Part shown: positions 24,151 to 37,380 of the stretch, in pieces | How positions within the stretch are numbered: the stretch's first letter is position 1 | Layout of the letters: each line of letters opens with the position of its first letter | From: Odontocerum albicorne | Taxonomy: Eukaryota; Arthropoda; Insecta; Trichoptera; Odontoceridae | Length of the DNA: 64,000 nucleotides | NCBI GenBank assembly: GCA_949825065.1 | Contig: OX463844.1 | Coordinates: 31,969,414 to 32,033,413, forward strand | Reading direction: 5' to 3' | Notes under the pieces: generated by a model | What the model was told of the DNA's origin: nothing | Seen by the model: only the letters and a program-made list of their open reading frames with translations | Database searches by the model: none | Position numbers and translations under genes: made by a program

Positions 24151-25261
24151 TTAAAGTATACTTTTATATTATTTTTTTATTCTTTTGTGTACACGATTAT
24201 ATGTGGAAAATCTGACGGGCTTATTGCTATACAGCAATTTCTTTAAACTAATCAGCTTATCTGGAATACGTTACGTTAGATTTTTCAAAAAAGAAAAATA
24301 TTTATTTAAATGTATGTAAAAAGTAGTATTATCTGATCAATAATGGTAGTATTGACAATGAAATTATTAAAATGTATAGCTCCTTTTTTTTAATAACTAA
24401 AGGAACTCAAGTTTGGCGAGAAGTCGTATGGAAAGCCAATACTCTAAAAGAGTTAAATGAGAATCTTCTCAGATGGAGGTTGTATAGGAGGACTCAGCGC
24501 AATGCACATGTGGTGAGATTCAATCAATATCACACCAGATGGTTTACCTACTGTACCCAGCTAGCTACTCGAAAGAGGATCTGCGGAAGGGAAGATCTGG
24601 TGTTGAGATATATGTTATATCTGGTGGTGTTGACACAATTGGAATGGAATAAAGTATGGCCATTGTAAGTAAATTAGTAATTATTAAAGGCATGATATAA
24701 AGAATACCTGAAAATGGTCCAAACCAATTGTTATTCTTTCATTTACTACTTTATTTCATTTTAACGTTCATTCCCTACTCACCGTACACATATAACATGT
24801 GAAAGAATCATGATATCATTAGTCGATACCACCTAATAAATAGGTCGAAAAACTTAATTATACATATTTCTCTGGTTGCTAATACCATGCTTGAAATACA
24901 TATATGATATAGTAATTATTTAAACGAAATTGTCGGAAATGTTAACGAAATTATTTTTATGGTGAAAATTATAATGCTATTTCCCAATAAATGTATTTAT
25001 GAAAGTATTAGAGGGTGAAATGTATTGTTTTATTCAACATACTCGTATATGCTCATAAGACCACCTAACCTAACATACTATGTTAAGCCAATCGCTATAT
25101 CTTTCTGAAAAAAATCGTTAGTTACGTAAATGCTACTAAGTTATTTTAATGTGTTATTTTTTGTTGTATTCTGTACAAACTGACTTATATTTTTTATAAC
25201 CAACTAAAAAAAGATTAAAGAAGCTTTAAGTAAAATCAAGCCTAAAACCCTGTTTAAAAAA
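24151..25261. other. Unassigned DNA with one uncharacterised 98-codon frame
   Basis: A plus-strand frame at 24372-24668 encodes a basic, tryptophan/arginine-rich peptide (VWREVVWKANTLKELNE, LLRWRLYRRTQRNAHVVRFN). Its 3' end overlaps attgtaagtaaa, a good splice-donor-like string. I do not recognise the protein. It could be a decayed mobile-element fragment or an exon; evidence is weak. The rest of the interval is featureless. Confidence 0.3.
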
Positions 25262-25335
25262 TTAGCACCAATGGAAATCGAACTCGACATCGCTGGGCTG
25301 AAAGAATAAGGCCAAGGAGTTCATGTAGTAGATTC
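25262..25335 (-). repeat. Possible tRNA-like SINE head
   Basis: On the minus strand, aactccttggccttattc is followed by gagttcgatttccattgg, resembling degenerate A and B boxes at tRNA spacing. It matches none of the other SINE copies here well. Confidence 0.35.
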
Positions 25336-25599
25336 TGTTGATTTAAGTGCCTGTATGAGTCAACGAACATATAAGTTTATATTTTTCCAAGCTTCGTCAC
25401 TTTTAATGGAAATATATTGTACAATTTCTGTCTCCCTTCAGGAAGTCCTAATGGGGAGTAGATTCCACAACACTAACAATGCTCGAATGTACTCCATATC
25501 GACCTTTCACATTTTCCTCATGCTTATTTTTTTTCTGTGTTTAACCTCTAACCCAAACATTAACTACTGGGGACAGCGACTTAATTTTTTTTTTTCGTT

Positions 25600-26075
25600 T
25601 TCGAACTTATCATCGTATGTCTTTGATTTTCTTCTATTTCATTTGCTCTGTCCAGTCCTCCCGACGTTGGAGATCAATCATGAAAAATATCTGTCATTAG
25701 TAACACGCAACTCCTTAACTGTCTGAATACTTGTCCACTAACGCATATTGGTGACCCAGATAAGCACCTTCTACCGATTCTACATTGACGCTCGAGTTTA
25801 CTCACCAATATTAATTTTAGGAAGTGGTATTTTTCTCCTTTCTACAAATGACCCAGATATACTACCTTTCCACATTGCACGCCATTTAAAAGCTCTCATT
25901 CTACTTCTGTTTGGCGTATATAATAATACCGAGGAATTCTGAACATTCTCCGATGAATCAACATATCGAATGCTTCCAGCTTATTTAGTATTCTGGTCTT
26001 CGTGATCCTTGCCCCAACACCATGAAGTATATACGATAGGTAGTATAACCAGTGGCAAAGGACTGATGAATTGTT
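25600..26075 (-). mobile_element. LINE 3' fragment, RTE-like (family L-C)
   Basis: The minus strand reads ARITKTRILNKLEAFDMLIH then RRMFRIPRYYYIRQTE, followed by YLGHL, KGEKYHFLKLILVSK and RQCRIGRR. This is the usual post-RT region of RTE-like elements (N.LEAFEMW.YRRML.I, YLGHVMRGEKY.LL.LI, GRR). A 3' end around ccaacgtcgggagg follows near 25655. Frameshifts and stops interrupt it. A second 3' end of the same type may lie at 40375-40430. Confidence 0.75.
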
Positions 26076-26527
26076 GTCTTGTTATTCTATCCAGCCACTA
26101 ATCCACCTAAATTTATAGTGTCGCTTTAATGTGTTTGATATACAATTTGTAAATATTTTAAGGTGATGCGTGAAGTATAGATAACGAAGGACCCATCAGA
26201 TTGAGATGTCGTCTGTAATACTGAAATATTGCAATGATCGAATTGTGACCAACCACACAAGCGTGGTACCAAAATCATAATGACCGAATACCTTTGCTAA
26301 AAGTGTATGTCCAGTACAAATGTATAAACACTTTTTTTAATACTGCTGGACACAAGGTAGGTATGCAAAAGGGGAGAGGGAAGGGTTCATACTTATGTAC
26401 GTATAAGGCCAAACAAGTTTTTTTAATACATTTTTAAAAAGCTCTCAGGAGGAGGTGTTTTGTCACGAAACAATGTTATACAATATTTATTATTATTACT
26501 CTTTAGGTCTTCTCAAATATGTCCGAA
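26076..26527. other. Unassigned DNA
   Basis: No recognisable gene or repeat. Base composition is mildly less AT-rich than average near 26340-26400. Confidence 0.4.
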
Positions 26528-26607
26528 TGATTTACAAAATATTATACTCCATTTAAAACTCGGCCTTTGATTTACGAGACATTCTACTCCATTTAAAACT
26601 CGGCCTT
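26528..26607. repeat. Two-copy 40-bp tandem duplication
   Basis: Units 26528-26567 and 26568-26607 share catttaaaactcggcctt and differ at a few positions near their starts (tgatttacaaaatatta versus tgatttacgagacattc). Confidence 0.9.
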
Positions 26608-26954
26608 TGATTATGAAGGTAAAATCATCTCATTAATTTATTCCAGAATTACATTTTTTCTGGGATTTCATGACTTCTTGACTTGTCAATTTTTGTTGTA
26701 ACTTTTAAATTAACTATTTTATTGATTTTATCAAATGACCACAATGAGTGAGAAGATATTGAAAGCATTGCGAAGATTGAGATTATATTGAAAATGTATC
26801 TTGTTCATAAATTGATATTTATCACATTCTGTATGATAACTATTATGCATATAGCAAAATTATTCATGTTATTCTTATTCTATACGAATGTTGCATTATT
26901 TGTTTTTAAAAGAATATTACCAAAGTCATAGCAACTAGTCATCTCTGAATCATA
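26608..26954. other. Unassigned AT-rich DNA
   Basis: Nothing recognised. Confidence 0.45.
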
Positions 26955-27047
26955 CGCGAAAAAAATCCTGTGTTTAAGGGGAGAAGCACAGTGCGGGTAT
27001 CTTCCGAATGGAAGTTCAGCGCGTTACCGTGCGACCATGCATCTCAT
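26955..27047 (-). repeat. SINE family S2, partial copy
   Basis: The minus-strand head gagatgcatggtcgcacggt, followed by aacgcgctgaacttcc, matches the 24004 and 51417 copies. The B-box part is damaged (gatacccgc instead of ggttcgaaccc) and the body is short. Confidence 0.7.
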
Positions 27048-27719
27048 TATTCATATATGCAAGAATAACTCTATCTTCAAAATATGTTATTTATTAGAAA
27101 TACCAAATAAAGACATAATGTGAGAAAATATCAAACCAGTAAAATGAGTATTTCATAGTTTGATATCACTTTTTTTAGATTATCTCTAAATAAGTAAAAT
27201 TAATTTTGGCTCCTTTTTGCATATACCATATACGTCCACGTGGACAAAAAGGATTCAACAAAAAAAATCGAAATATGGAATAAGCATAGCATAATCCTTA
27301 ATGGGTAATATCATTCCAGCAAAATACGTATTTCAGAGTAAAATTTCGATTCAAAAATTTTTCTACTAATCTTCCTAAATATCTCAAAAGTTTTTGTTTA
27401 AAGAATATTTTATATACGAGTATACACATACGAGTAAGCCAAATATTGTTGTACTAGTACATAGGGCAAACTAGATTATCTTAGTTTTTGGACGAAAATG
27501 AGTTATAATATGTACGAAATTGACGTTATCTTGTTCCTTTAACCTCAAAAGAAAATCTTTCAAAACACATTAATTCCATTTGACTTTATGAAAAAAGTAT
27601 TATTCCTTATTTAAAGCTGCTAAATAACGTTCAAAATTCGTATGACCTTTCTAAATAATATATACATTTTTTAGAGCACGCGTCAATATTAATATTTATT
27701 TATTTTATCCACGTTGCAT
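27048..27719. other. Unassigned AT-rich DNA
   Basis: Two tacgagta motifs lie 13 bp apart at 27417-27436. No gene or repeat family recognised. Confidence 0.4.
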
Positions 27720-28135
27720 ACCTTAGAAGGAACATGGGGTAACAATGCATGACATTATTCGAAATGAAGGGATTAGGGATCAATTTGAACTTAAGACTTA
27801 TATGTTGAGTATGATGTAGAAGTGCTCTCTCTTAGATGGTTTGGGCATTTAGAACAAACGAATGAAGAAAGACTAACAAGAAAAATATATAGTGCAAATG
27901 TGAGTGGAATGCATGAAATAAGAAGACCAAGGAAAGTATGGTTGAATCAAGCTAATTATATTTTAAAAGAAGAAAACGGAGAGACATATAAACCGTAGGA
28001 GTTGTATAAGGAGGTGTATGGATATGGAAGAGGTGAAGGGTGTATGTTGAGATAGGAATGTCTGACGCATTGTCATCTCAGCCTACTCCGATATGATGCC
28101 TCAGCCTACTCCGACGTGATGGTATGTATATATTT
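27720..28135 (+). mobile_element. LINE 3' fragment, family L-A
   Basis: Readable plus-strand blocks are IRNEGIRDQFELKT, LRWFGHLEQTNEERLTRKIY, ANVSGMHEIRRPRKVWLNQ, ANYILKE and then SCIRRCMDMEEVKGVC. These follow the order seen at 44600-44930. The last part contains a short direct repeat, ctcagcctactccga, at about 28077 and 28104. Frameshifts separate the blocks. It is a 5'-truncated copy. Confidence 0.8.
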
Positions 28136-28374
28136 TTCAATTCAATCAACTTAAATATTATGAATATTTTAATTTACGTACAAGCTTAAAAATGGTTCGA
28201 TGTTAAATCACCTAAACTAAAATCTAGTTTGCTTATTGTGTGATGATATTATGCAAATACATAAATTCAATATTCACATATTTACACGTCGAGTCACCGT
28301 GCTATTTCTGCTCTCCCATCCCTCGTTCGTATTCTTTTGTCTCATTATTCCTATTCTGTCTGCATGTATAAAGC

Positions 28375-28805
28375 GAGTCCGGGCTGCGTACTTCTGAACG
28401 TGGACAGTGCTTGCCTCAGCAGATTGCTAGGAGACGGCGGTCAGCGGTCACCATTGCTTACTTTGTACTATAAACTGGAGGAAAGTCAGGATTAGAGGAT
28501 ATTGACACCGAATATATTCAATTCAAAAACGACTCGTGGAAAATACTAAATAAATACGCTGCTGGAACGAAAGTTCATTTCAATATTAGATATTGAAAGG
28601 AACTTACCCTTCCAGTAGCGAATCATGGACTTGCACTGTACTCACGAGATTTGCTGCCCAGTTCACCGCTCTTCTTTTTTTACGTCATCCTTTACTGTCC
28701 ATACAGTGAGACTTTGGAACCAGTTACAAATCAGTTTTAGACTCGTTTCGTCCTTGGCATGCTTTAAGAAGTGACTGAAAAATCTCGTAATTTCTAACCA
28801 GTAAC
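28375..28805 (+). mobile_element. LINE C-terminal remnant, Jockey/CR1-like (family L-D)
   Basis: An early block reads IARRRRSAVTIAYFVL. A later one reads TSSFTVHTVRLWNQLQISFR then LVSSLACFKK and LKNLV. The RLWN.L......SL..FK..L signature is the common carboxyl terminus of Jockey/CR1-type reverse transcriptases. Stops interrupt both blocks. The endonuclease and RT core are gone. Confidence 0.65.
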
Positions 28806-29084
28806 ATGACGTGTTATATTCCTGTTTTTTTTCCTCTCCACCGTCTCTCCCTTTACCTTCGATTGATGATATATCACTTTTACTTTTATTATGTATATGA
28901 CAATGTAACTTCCTTTATTTACTTTTGTTTGTTTGTCTGGAACAAATTGCAACCTGGCAATAAGTCAACTAGACTATTTAAGTGTTCAATAAATAAATAT
29001 TTTAAAATTACTATTTTAAGTAAAATAAATCTATTTCCATTTTCATGAATCGAAATAAGTTTAAATACCGAATAAGTTGTGGCT
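28806..29084. other. Unassigned AT-rich DNA between LINE and SINE
   Basis: Pyrimidine-rich at 28825-28860. The two overlapping small frames on opposite strands show nothing recognisable. Confidence 0.4.
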
Positions 29085-29325
29085 TTGTAAAAAGGCCTCT
29101 TAATTGATAACACGCCTGTTTTCTAGTCTGCAAGTTATGGCTTCGAATTCAGATGGTACGTGCTTTTTTTAAAAACGATTCCAGAATGGTATACACTAAG
29201 GGTTTCTTAGAAAGAAAACCAGCTTTCTGATTAGTTAGAAGAGATTTCCACAATTGCTACCCACCAGGTTGTATTATATACAATGAAAGTATAATACTAT
29301 ACAATTATATACACACTCAGTGAAG
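29085..29325 (+). repeat. SINE family S1, diverged copy
   Basis: The A box is weak (aggcctcttaattgataaca) and the B box region reads ggcttcgaattcag. The body is clear: gattccagaatgg, gttagaagagatttccaca and accaggttgtattatatac match 6112 and 5895. Confidence 0.7.
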
Positions 29326-31719
29326 CTTTAATAATACATGACAAATGCTTTAAGCAATCAGTCACAATAAAAAACTAAAATAGAGAATACTTTCTTGAAA
29401 ACATGATTCCTTACTTACATCTGATGACCGCACTTTTGAACCCTTAGCCTCCCAGAGAACGTTTCGTCGAGTCACGTAAGTTTTTAAATCAATGGATACG
29501 CTACACATAATCCCTTATACGATGAAGAACTGTACCTGTCGTTGCTCAAGTGGTCTGCCGAATCTAATCTGTAGGGCTGTAGAAGCAATACGTCCATCGA
29601 TCTTTTCTCATCTGCTTGCTATCTGGGAGAAAAAAAAATTGGGATTCAAAATGATTATTTTACCTTTTTGAACATGGCACTCTAAGGGATGTAGCTCTGT
29701 ATCGGGACCACAAAGGGTGCAGAGGGGGATAATCCTAAGCGCGCCCCCGCGTCTGACCATTTCTCGCAGATAAGTACTGGCCAAAATCAGTTGTCAGCCC
29801 GCAGATAAATGTACGAGTATTACAGGGTATTCATATTTTATGAGGCTACTTTACTTGGAATTTTATTTTTTACCCCGAAGTATTTTTTTACGCGATCATT
29901 ATTCTTAAAAATGTTATTTTTAACTTGTTCACCAGGTGTGCTATAATTTCAATTTTAAAAAAGAAATTACAAATTAAATTTGAAGTGAAGAAAATCTAAT
30001 CGTTCAATACAAAGTGACATAACTTAAAGAATACAATGAAGGAGTAATAGGGAGAAGGGCTAATAGAAGCAAACAATTGTAAATATGACAAAGCATTCAG
30101 CCAAAGTGAACTGAAGTATATGTACTCGTATATCTGTAACGTCATGGGTGACCTCGCTTTTCTCGTCTCCAAAAACAAGTTTTTTTTGTGTGGTTTACAA
30201 TAGTGAAAACTACCACCCTTTGTCCATGCTTTGTTATAAGTTTAGCAATGAAGTATGTGTCGAATGTTTTTTTGTGGTAGTATTTCGTTACTGTGCATTT
30301 TTTCCACCTTCGTAATGATGAAGAGTTAACATAAAATTCACAATATTTTTTACATCTATTGATACCCTCTATGATCTCCTCCATATTTCGTAGCGAGTTA
30401 TAATCACCCAGTACTATGTAAAATAATGACTGTGAATTTCAATAAATTAATCGTCATTGTCATGTATGATATATCAATTCGCAAAGCGCATAGGTACTAT
30501 ATTATCTCAGGTTAAGGGGCTTTATATAAGTGTTTTTTTAATTATCTGCGGTGGCCATAAAATACATTTATTGATAAAAATATTTTATTTCCTTTTTGAA
30601 ATATTAACAAGCCTTTAGAAAGTTATTTTTTCCTGAAGATTAAAGAGAATATACTCGTATATTTTAAATCCCTATTCATTTTAACTCATACAGTAAGGTA
30701 CAAAAGCTTTTATATTTCATTATGAGATATATTTTTTTATATAATAAGTCTAGTAATTTAATTACGCAGAAAAAAATAACAGATTCGATAATGGTGATTT
30801 TGTAAATAGTAATAATTCAATCTAAAAAGGGAATAATATACCATACAATAATTCGTACTGTACAGGACGATATCTATATTTATTAACTTGAATATTGAGT
30901 TGATTGATCACATATTCATAACTATATAATAGTTAAATAGAACATATTAATATGTTATATCAACACATAAGAAAAATAAGTGAAACGTTTCCAGAGATAC
31001 GATATTTTACACAAATTTTCGAACATATCTAAAATGATAATTATACTGATATTCAAATATGTATTGACTGTTTAGTACGTCCTAAGAATACAATAAATTT
31101 TCCAAAAAATAGGTCATTTTGTTTCGTCGATCTCAAAATAATATGATTTTGTGCAACTAACCTATCAAAAATAAGCTGTCAAAGTATAAATTATATAGAG
31201 TATAACATTATGTTTCGCGGACAATTGGAAATATCCCAAGGAAGAAAGGATCAAAAGAATGGCCTTTATTTTTTAAATTTTATAGTCAAATATTTATTTT
31301 TATTATTTCGAGAATAATTCTGATCACCCTATGGTGTGGATCAGACAGGTCTCCAGTATTAGGGAAGAGTATATCTGGACTTAGCAGACCGTTGAACACG
31401 CCTTTACATCTGAGTTATGATACCTTAAAGCCTCGGAAACTGCCTGGACACGCATGCTCTCCCGATATCTCCCTAAACGGAGATATTACCGGAGAAACCG
31501 ATAAAACCGCATCAAATTTTATTGTTATAACTAAGCGGTGCACTATTTTTATGACTACAAATTTTCTATTTGAATTGTAACGTAAGCCAAAATTTCTTGA
31601 AATTAAACTATTGTAAAGTATGGAAAGAATTATGACGGAAATTTTGTGATGAATTATTATTTTTTGAAAAACTTGTAAATGAATGAGGCAGTTTAATATT
31701 TAGTTAATTGATTTATGAA
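29326..31719. other. Unassigned DNA, islands at 29510-29815 and 31330-31510
   Basis: The first island includes aagcgcgcccccgcgtctga (about 29737). The second includes a gatatctccctaaacggagatat pseudo-palindrome near 31463-31485. Frames at 29996-30384 (minus) and 31392-31580 (plus) are unrecognised. Both islands could be constrained non-coding sequence. Confidence 0.35.
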
Positions 31720-31860
31720 TAATAATAATAAAATGACAATTTATACAGCGCTGTTAAGAGAGCAAACTTCCCTTAAAGGAGATCTAATTCTAGATTTGAA
31801 CCCGACCATAAATTTTGATAAGACCTCCCAAAAAGAACGGATATTATTTAATGTTCATAA
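31720..31860 (-). repeat. SINE-like family R, tail copy
   Basis: It shares caatttatacagcgc, the aagagagca block and the following degenerate core with 7618-7700. Upstream is the aataataataaaatg tail. It continues with attttgataagacctccca, seen in diverged form at 7940. Confidence 0.65.
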
Positions 31861-32327
31861 AAAAGTGTCGTGTATTGCAAACCTTGTGTAATCGTTTTAT
31901 CGCAAAGCTTGTGTACTCGTCGAGGCGATTTTCAAACGAAACATGACGCATGTTTACGGTAGTTCGGAAGAAAGAGATCGACATTTCCGATTGACTGAAC
32001 AAATATGGTGGTCAATTATCTAAATTGCGATCTGCATTCCGGTGCACCCCTTCTCGTTTATGACCTCTGGTCAATTTACTTCTTTTATTTCTATATGTAA
32101 GCACTTTATGTATCCTTTCTATTTTACGTATAAAATCAGAACTAAAATGTTATTTCAAGCTGGTGTACATTTTTCGTATTGCCTTTCTATTTTAATGAAA
32201 ATCAAAGCCTCCAAATATATTAATTAATACTTAGACATACATTTTTCTTATATTTTTCTCTTAATTCTCCCATCCCTTTTCTATACCTTTTTTACTCTTA
32301 CTAAACTATTGACACATACATATATAC
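31861..32327. other. Unassigned DNA
   Basis: No repeat or gene recognised. The frame at 32042-32227 has no motif. Confidence 0.4.
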
Positions 32328-32730
32328 CGAGGGTGTCCAACTTGTTTGTTGTCGCGATTAACTTTTTACATAAAAAAATAGTCGCGATCGACATTTTACG
32401 TAAAAAATTGTCGCGATCTACCTATCAAAATCGCGCGATTTAGCACAAAAAACTTATTTTAAAAAGGATAACTAATAACTAATAGTTTATTAATGAGAAT
32501 GAGAGGAATAAATGTTGCTAAAAAATATTAAGGAAAAGAAAACTTATACATACATTTATTGGGAGTAGAAATCTACGTATTAAAAAAGAATAATTAATTG
32601 ACTGCGTTAACAAGTGCATGCGCTTAATGGGATTTGGCAACATTGCACGCCATATTATAAGTTACGAAGACGACTGCAATCGACCAAAAATTGATTCGCG
32701 ATCGACCGATCGACCTTTTGGCTATCCCTG
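32328..32730. mobile_element. hAT-like non-autonomous element (candidate)
   Basis: The left end gagggtgtccaacttg and the inverse of the right end (cagggatagccaaaagg) form an imperfect TIR of hAT type. Both subterminal regions carry tcgcgat/gatcgac words repeatedly (gtcgcgatcgac, tcgcgatctacc, gcgatcgaccgatcgacc). There is no coding sequence and the target duplication is unclear. Confidence 0.5.
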
Positions 32731-32744
32731 ATATACGAGTATAT

Positions 32745-33130
32745 CATGTAGAGAGTGTCGACAGAAGGCAAATCTTTCCGATACGACATGCTTCCGTCGT
32801 CTGTTCCCCATCCATACATTATCTTATACAGTTCCTTCTATTAATCTTATTCTTTAACCTTTTTCTTTCAATATTGCATTTGCTTGGTCCAAACATACTT
32901 TTCTCGGTAGTCGTTCACAACGACTTATGCTTACGTTATACATTTGGTTGGTCAGTATTTTGTTACCTATTCATTTAGCATGTCCAAATCACCTCAACGT
33001 GACCTCTTTCAACCCACTTTACACGTCAGTTTTAGCTCACATTTATATTTAATAATCACACTGTTTTTTTTGCCACGTATTTTTCCCAGTGCGCGTATTT
33101 TTTCCGAATTTACTGTGCTCCTTTAATTTA
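32745..33130 (-). mobile_element. LINE 3' fragment, family L-A
   Basis: Minus-strand blocks: VERGHVEVIWTC, a T.QMYN-like stretch, LPRKVCLDQANAILKEKG, then a decayed 3' end (about 32800-32760). Block order and wording match 8520-8700 and 27850-28030. Frames shift several times. Confidence 0.65.
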
Positions 33131-33285
33131 TCTTACTATATTTAATTTTAAAAAATCTGTATTATTTCTTAAATTATCGTCAACTTTTTGCGATGGCTTA
33201 GAAAAGGCTCGAAGACCTTACCTGGTTTGATGTTATTTGACTTAATATAAAATGTTTTAATTTTAAATAGTGCAATTTAAAACTG

Positions 33286-33321
33286 ATATATATATATATA
33301 TCATCATCATCATCATCATTG
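33286..33321 (-). repeat. LINE 3' tail: ATG repeats running into TA repeats
   Basis: On the minus strand the LINE stop is followed by an ATG/TGA triplet run (33301-33320) and then (TA)n (33286-33300). RTE-type elements characteristically end in short tandem repeats rather than poly(A). Confidence 0.75.
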
Positions 33322-34684
<1,363 letters not shown>

Positions 34685-34799
34685 CTAGCTGTACCCAGCC
34701 ACGCGTTGCTGTGGCTCAGTCTGGTTAAATGGAAAAGAAAGAAAAGAGAAAGCACACGTTTCAATTATGTTTAATTTCACAATGCTTGTGGGTAAACAA

Positions 34800-37380
34800 T
34801 ATTTTTGATGTCTTTCAGTCACTCTCAGTCTGTCGCGTTTATCGCCGTGCTCGCAAATGATCGCGTCACTCCAATAGGTCAATTCACGATATGATTTGAA
34901 TTCAAATGAAAGATCGATTGCACTGAAAAAGAAGAAAGAAAGTTATAACAAAAACACATAAAATTGCGAAACATTAAAAAAGGAACTGAATAATATTGGT
35001 AAGTTCATAGACGTCTTTGTTCTTCGCGCCAACAATATCTCTTTCACTCACCCAATCTTGATTCTTATAAGTGATTTGAATATAGGGAAATACTTTTTCA
35101 ACCGATCCTTCTGATCACTAAATTGCATAAGTTATAGTCTTCCAACCTTAGTTCTATTACCGTAATTTACAACTGCATCTCGCGAATGAACGTATTCTTC
35201 AGAGCAAAGCTTGGTCCGTGTCAAACGGATGAATATCAAACATTCTGATTTCTATGACAGTTCACAAATTTGCCCCAATACAACCTTGTAACGACGTTCA
35301 GTGATTATAATTATTTTATCGACTTTAATATAAGGCTCGATTCTAATAAATATCAAGTTATTTAGGTAAATACATTACAAAAAACTAACAATAATGACAA
35401 ATTAATACATCTTGTCACAAATCTCCATTTCTACATACGATTGATGTGAGAATATCTCAACTGATCGATCGTTTTGCAGCTGGACACGCATATTTGTAGT
35501 TAATTTCAACGTCTTTACGTGTCGCCACAAAGTAGAGTATTTCATGCAATATATAAAATTGCGAAACATAAAAGTAGCTTATTAAATGTTAAGGGACACA
35601 AAGCGATAATTGTAACTTATTAAATTTTAAGGGAAGACAAATAGATAATTGGAACTAATAAAAAAAAACTCCATTTCTACATACGATTTGATAGATTTTG
35701 AAATATAAACATAAAATGTAATTCTATATAAAAAAGATACTTTTGATATTCCTACTGACCTATTTCAGTTTCTATCAGCCTGTCGCGTACATTATGATGA
35801 GAACGAACCAGTTCTGAATCTACAGATCTCGATCCCCGTGCATCCTCAAGTCTGGATCTTCGACATTTTGATGAACTAAAGCAGATCGATGCACTGAAAA
35901 AAAAGAAAGAAAGTTTAAACACATAAAATTTTGAAACGTTAAAAAATATAGACATTCAGTGATTATAATTATTTTATCGACTTTAATATAAGACTCGATT
36001 CTAATAAATAGCAAGTTATTAAGGTAAATACATTACAAAAAACTAACAATAATGACAAATTAATACATCTTGTCACAAATCTCCATTTCTACATACGATT
36101 GATGTGAGAATATCTCAACTGATCAATCGTTTTGCAGCTGGACACGCATATTTGTAGTTAATTTCAACGTCTTTACGTGTCGCCACAAAGTAGAGTATTT
36201 CATGCAAACATATAAAATTGCGAAACATAAAAGTAGGCTTATTAAATGTTAAGGGACACAAAGCGATAATTGTAACTTATTAAATTTTAAGGGAAGACAA
36301 ATAGATAATTGGAACTAATAAAAGAAAACTCCATTTCTACATACGATTTGATAGATTTTGAAATATAAACATAAAATTTAATTCTATATAAAAAAGATAC
36401 TTTTTGATATTCCTACTGACCTATTTCAGTTTCTATCAGCCTGTCGCGTATATTATGATGAGAACGAACCAGTTCTGAATCTACAGATCTCGATCCCCCG
36501 TGCATCCTCAAGTCTGGATACACGTCGTTCTGCTGCTTCTTCGACATTTTGATGAACTTGCACTGAAAAAAAAAGAAAGAAAGTTTAAACACATAAAATT
36601 TTGAAAACGTTAAAAAATATAGACATTCAGTGATTATAATTATTTTATCGACTTTTAATATAAGACTCGATTCTAATAAATAGCAAGTTATTAAGGTAAA
36701 TACATTACAAAAAACTAACAATAATGGACAAATTAATACATCTTGTCACAAATCTCCATTTCTACATACGATTGATGTGAGAATATCTCAACTGATCAAT
36801 CGTTTTGCAGCTGGACACGCATATTTGTAGTTAATTTCAACGTCTTTACGTGTCGCCACAAAGTAGAGTATTTCATGCAACATATAAAATTGCGAAACAT
36901 AAAAAGTAGCTTATTAAATGTTAAGGGACACAAACCGATAATTGGTAACTTATTAAATTTTAAGGGAAGACAAATAGATAATTGGAACTAATAAAAGAAA
37001 ACTCCATTTCTACATACGATTTGATAGATTTTGAAATATAAACATAAAAATTTAATTCTATATAAAAAAGATACTTTTGATATTCCTACTGACCTATTTC
37101 AATTTCTATCAGCCTGTCGCGTATATTATGATGAGAACGAAACCAGTTCTGAATCTACAGATCTCGATCCCCGTGCATCCTCAAGTCTGGATACACGTCG
37201 TTATGCTGCTTCTTCGACATAAACATCGAGATAATCCCCGTGCATTCTCAAGTCTGGATACACGTCGTTCTGTTGCTTCTTCGATGTTTTGATAAACTAA
37301 AGCAGATCGATTGCACTGAAAAACGAAAAAAAGAAAGTTAAAACATATAAAATTGTGAAACATTAAAAAAAGGAACTGAG
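34800..37380 (-). repeat. Tandem repeats of about 660 bp inside the Helitron-like element
   Basis: The phrase cagtgattataattatttt recurs with gtgattataa at 35301, 35959 and 36630, giving unit lengths of 658 and 671. A diverged leading unit spans 34800-35300, and the last unit ends at about 37380. Units share gctggacacgcatatttg and agcctgtcgcgta. Units 2-3 are very similar, differing mostly by single-base indels. Near 37165-37290 a smaller segment around tcaagtctggatacacgtcg is itself duplicated. Confidence 0.9.

Noticed and set aside
28361..28400. TATA-box promoter (tgtataaag at 28365-28373)
   Set aside because: The sequence downstream reads as LINE coding remnant, with no initiator at the right distance.
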